From assembly GCA_023135255.1 (NCBI GenBank), contig JAGLTN010000396.1, positions 1 through 6,582 on the forward strand: a DNA stretch of 6,582 bases. The letters run 5' to 3'. The translations under genes and the position numbers were made by a program. This DNA is from Planctomycetota bacterium (lineage in GTDB: Bacteria; Planctomycetota; Phycisphaerae; Sedimentisphaerales; Anaerobacaceae). Each line of letters starts with the position of its first letter. Positions within the stretch are counted from its first letter, which is position 1. Under the pieces are notes generated by a model. The model was not told the origin of the DNA, searched no databases, and saw nothing but the letters and a program-made list of their open reading frames with translations. Positions 5,735 to 6,582 of this stretch are shown here, in pieces.

Positions 5735-6582
5735 TTATTTCTTTTTCTTCGTTGCACCTTTTCTGTTCACAGCGCCAGCCACCTTCATCGGCAAACCGAA
5801 AAGCCTGATAAACCCGGTCGCATCCATCGAGTTATACTCCGCGCCCATCGTAAAGCTCGCCAAGTCGCCCCTGTACAAGCTCTTCGGGCTCTTAACCCCT
5901 GCCAGAGAGCACCTGCCCTTAAACAATTTAAGCCGAACCGTCCCCGTGACATTCCTCTGCGTAACATCGACAAACGCATCGATAGCCTCCCGCAATCCGC
6001 AGAACCACTGCCCGTAATAAACCAGCTCCGCATACTTCAGCGCAACTATCTGTTTATAATGCATAGTTTCCCTGTCAAGCGTCAAACTCTCAACCGCCTT
6101 ATGTCCCGCCATCAGGATAGTCCCGCCAGGTGTCTCATAAACGCCCCTGCTCTTCATCCCGACAAGCCGATTCTCAACCAGATCGCTCTGCCCAACACCA
6201 TGCTTTCCGCCAATAGCGTTAAGCTCTTCGATCATCTTCACCCCGCCGACAGCCTTACCATTAAGCCGAACCGGCACACCTTCCTTAAAACCGATCTCCA
6301 CATAGTCAGCCTTATTAGGCGTCTTCGACACCACCCTGCTCATCACAAACAGATTGTCCTTAGGCTCATTCCAAGGCTCCTCAAGGTCAGCCCCCTCATG
6401 ACTGATATGCCACAAGTTCCTGTCACGAGAATATATTTTCTTCTTACTCTGCTCGATAGGGATATTGCGCTTCTTAGCATAATCGACCGCCGCCTCACGC
6501 GATGTCAATTCGAAATTCTCATCCTTCCACGGCGCAATAATCTTCAAACTCGGATCAAGCGCCATAAACGTCAGCTCGAACC
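5735..6582 (-). CDS. argG: Argininosuccinate synthase, C-terminal part (cut by window edge)
   Basis: Cytoplasmic enzyme joining citrulline and aspartate, with ATP cleavage to AMP and pyrophosphate, to give argininosuccinate, the penultimate step of arginine synthesis. The frame stays open to the right edge: the codons before the Met at 6565 read FELTF and then [13 protein letters not shown], matching the internal ArgG region FELTYxALxPxLKVIAPW. That Met is therefore internal, and about 120 N-terminal residues, including the ATP-binding P-loop, lie outside. Visible family blocks, counted from that Met, are [13 protein letters not shown] (46-58), [29 protein letters not shown] (119-147), [15 protein letters not shown] (203-217) and [12 protein letters not shown] (248-259). 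All are well conserved, so the enzyme is probably active. It ends in a lysine-rich tail (RKGATKKKK). The URO-D-like gene follows after 20 nt. Confidence 0.96.
   Translation of the reverse strand, partial: FELTFMALDPSLKIIAPWKDENFELTSREAAVDYAKKRNIPIEQSKKKIYSRDRNLWHISHEGADLEEPWNEPKDNLFVMSRVVSKTPNKADYVEIGFKEGVPVRLNGKAVGGVKMIEELNAIGGKHGVGQSDLVENRLVGMKSRGVYETPGGTILMAGHKAVESLTLDRETMHYKQIVALKYAELVYYGQWFCGLREAIDAFVDVTQRNVTGTVRLKLFKGRCSLAGVKSPKSLYRGDLASFTMGAEYNSMDATGFIRLFGLPMKVAGAVNRKGATKKKK

Noticed and set aside
5735..6565. Taking the Met at 6565 as the true start of argG.
   Set aside because: Codons upstream (FELTF) continue the ArgG family sequence to the window edge, and the protein would lack its ATP-binding half.

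Overview
The window is compact bacterial DNA with five protein-coding genes and no RNA genes, insertion sequences or CRISPR arrays that I can see. The lipoprotein signal, the OmpA-type peptidoglycan-binding domain and the prepilin peptidase point to a diderm (Gram-negative-type) bacterium. Two traits suggest the Planctomycetota/PVC group, perhaps a Phycisphaerae relative: a prepilin peptidase with a large insert between its catalytic aspartates, and a stand-alone URO-D superfamily protein. This placement is an inference from protein style and needs a homology search.

Layout. Bases 1-112 form a regulatory stretch containing an imperfect 13-bp direct repeat spaced exactly 40 bp, a perfect 14-bp palindrome and a plausible sigma70-type promoter. 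From 113 to 2656 (+) lies one full-length comEC/rec2-type DNA-uptake channel gene. It converges on a minus-strand block: argG (C-terminal part only, cut by the right edge), a URO-D superfamily gene 20 nt downstream of it, a 64-nt gap, a prepilin peptidase gene, a 36-nt gap and an OmpA-family lipoprotein gene. The minus-strand block ends at a strong rho-independent terminator whose T-tract overlaps the comEC stop codon.

How the genes may work together. ArgG makes argininosuccinate in arginine biosynthesis; the URO-D-like protein is probably co-transcribed with it, but its substrate is unknown. The prepilin peptidase matures type IV pilins or type II secretion pseudopilins at the inner membrane. 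The OmpA-like lipoprotein probably tethers the outer membrane to peptidoglycan. ComEC carries single-stranded DNA across the inner membrane. Prepilin peptidase and ComEC are both parts of the usual natural-transformation machinery, so their closeness may be meaningful, although they are transcribed convergently.

I see no strong evidence of a wholly new system. The points most worth a second look are the palindrome between the -35 and -10 of the comEC promoter, the roughly 110-residue insert in the prepilin peptidase, the altered motifs in the ComEC nuclease-like domain, and the apparent loss of one zinc-ligand cysteine in the URO-D-like protein.
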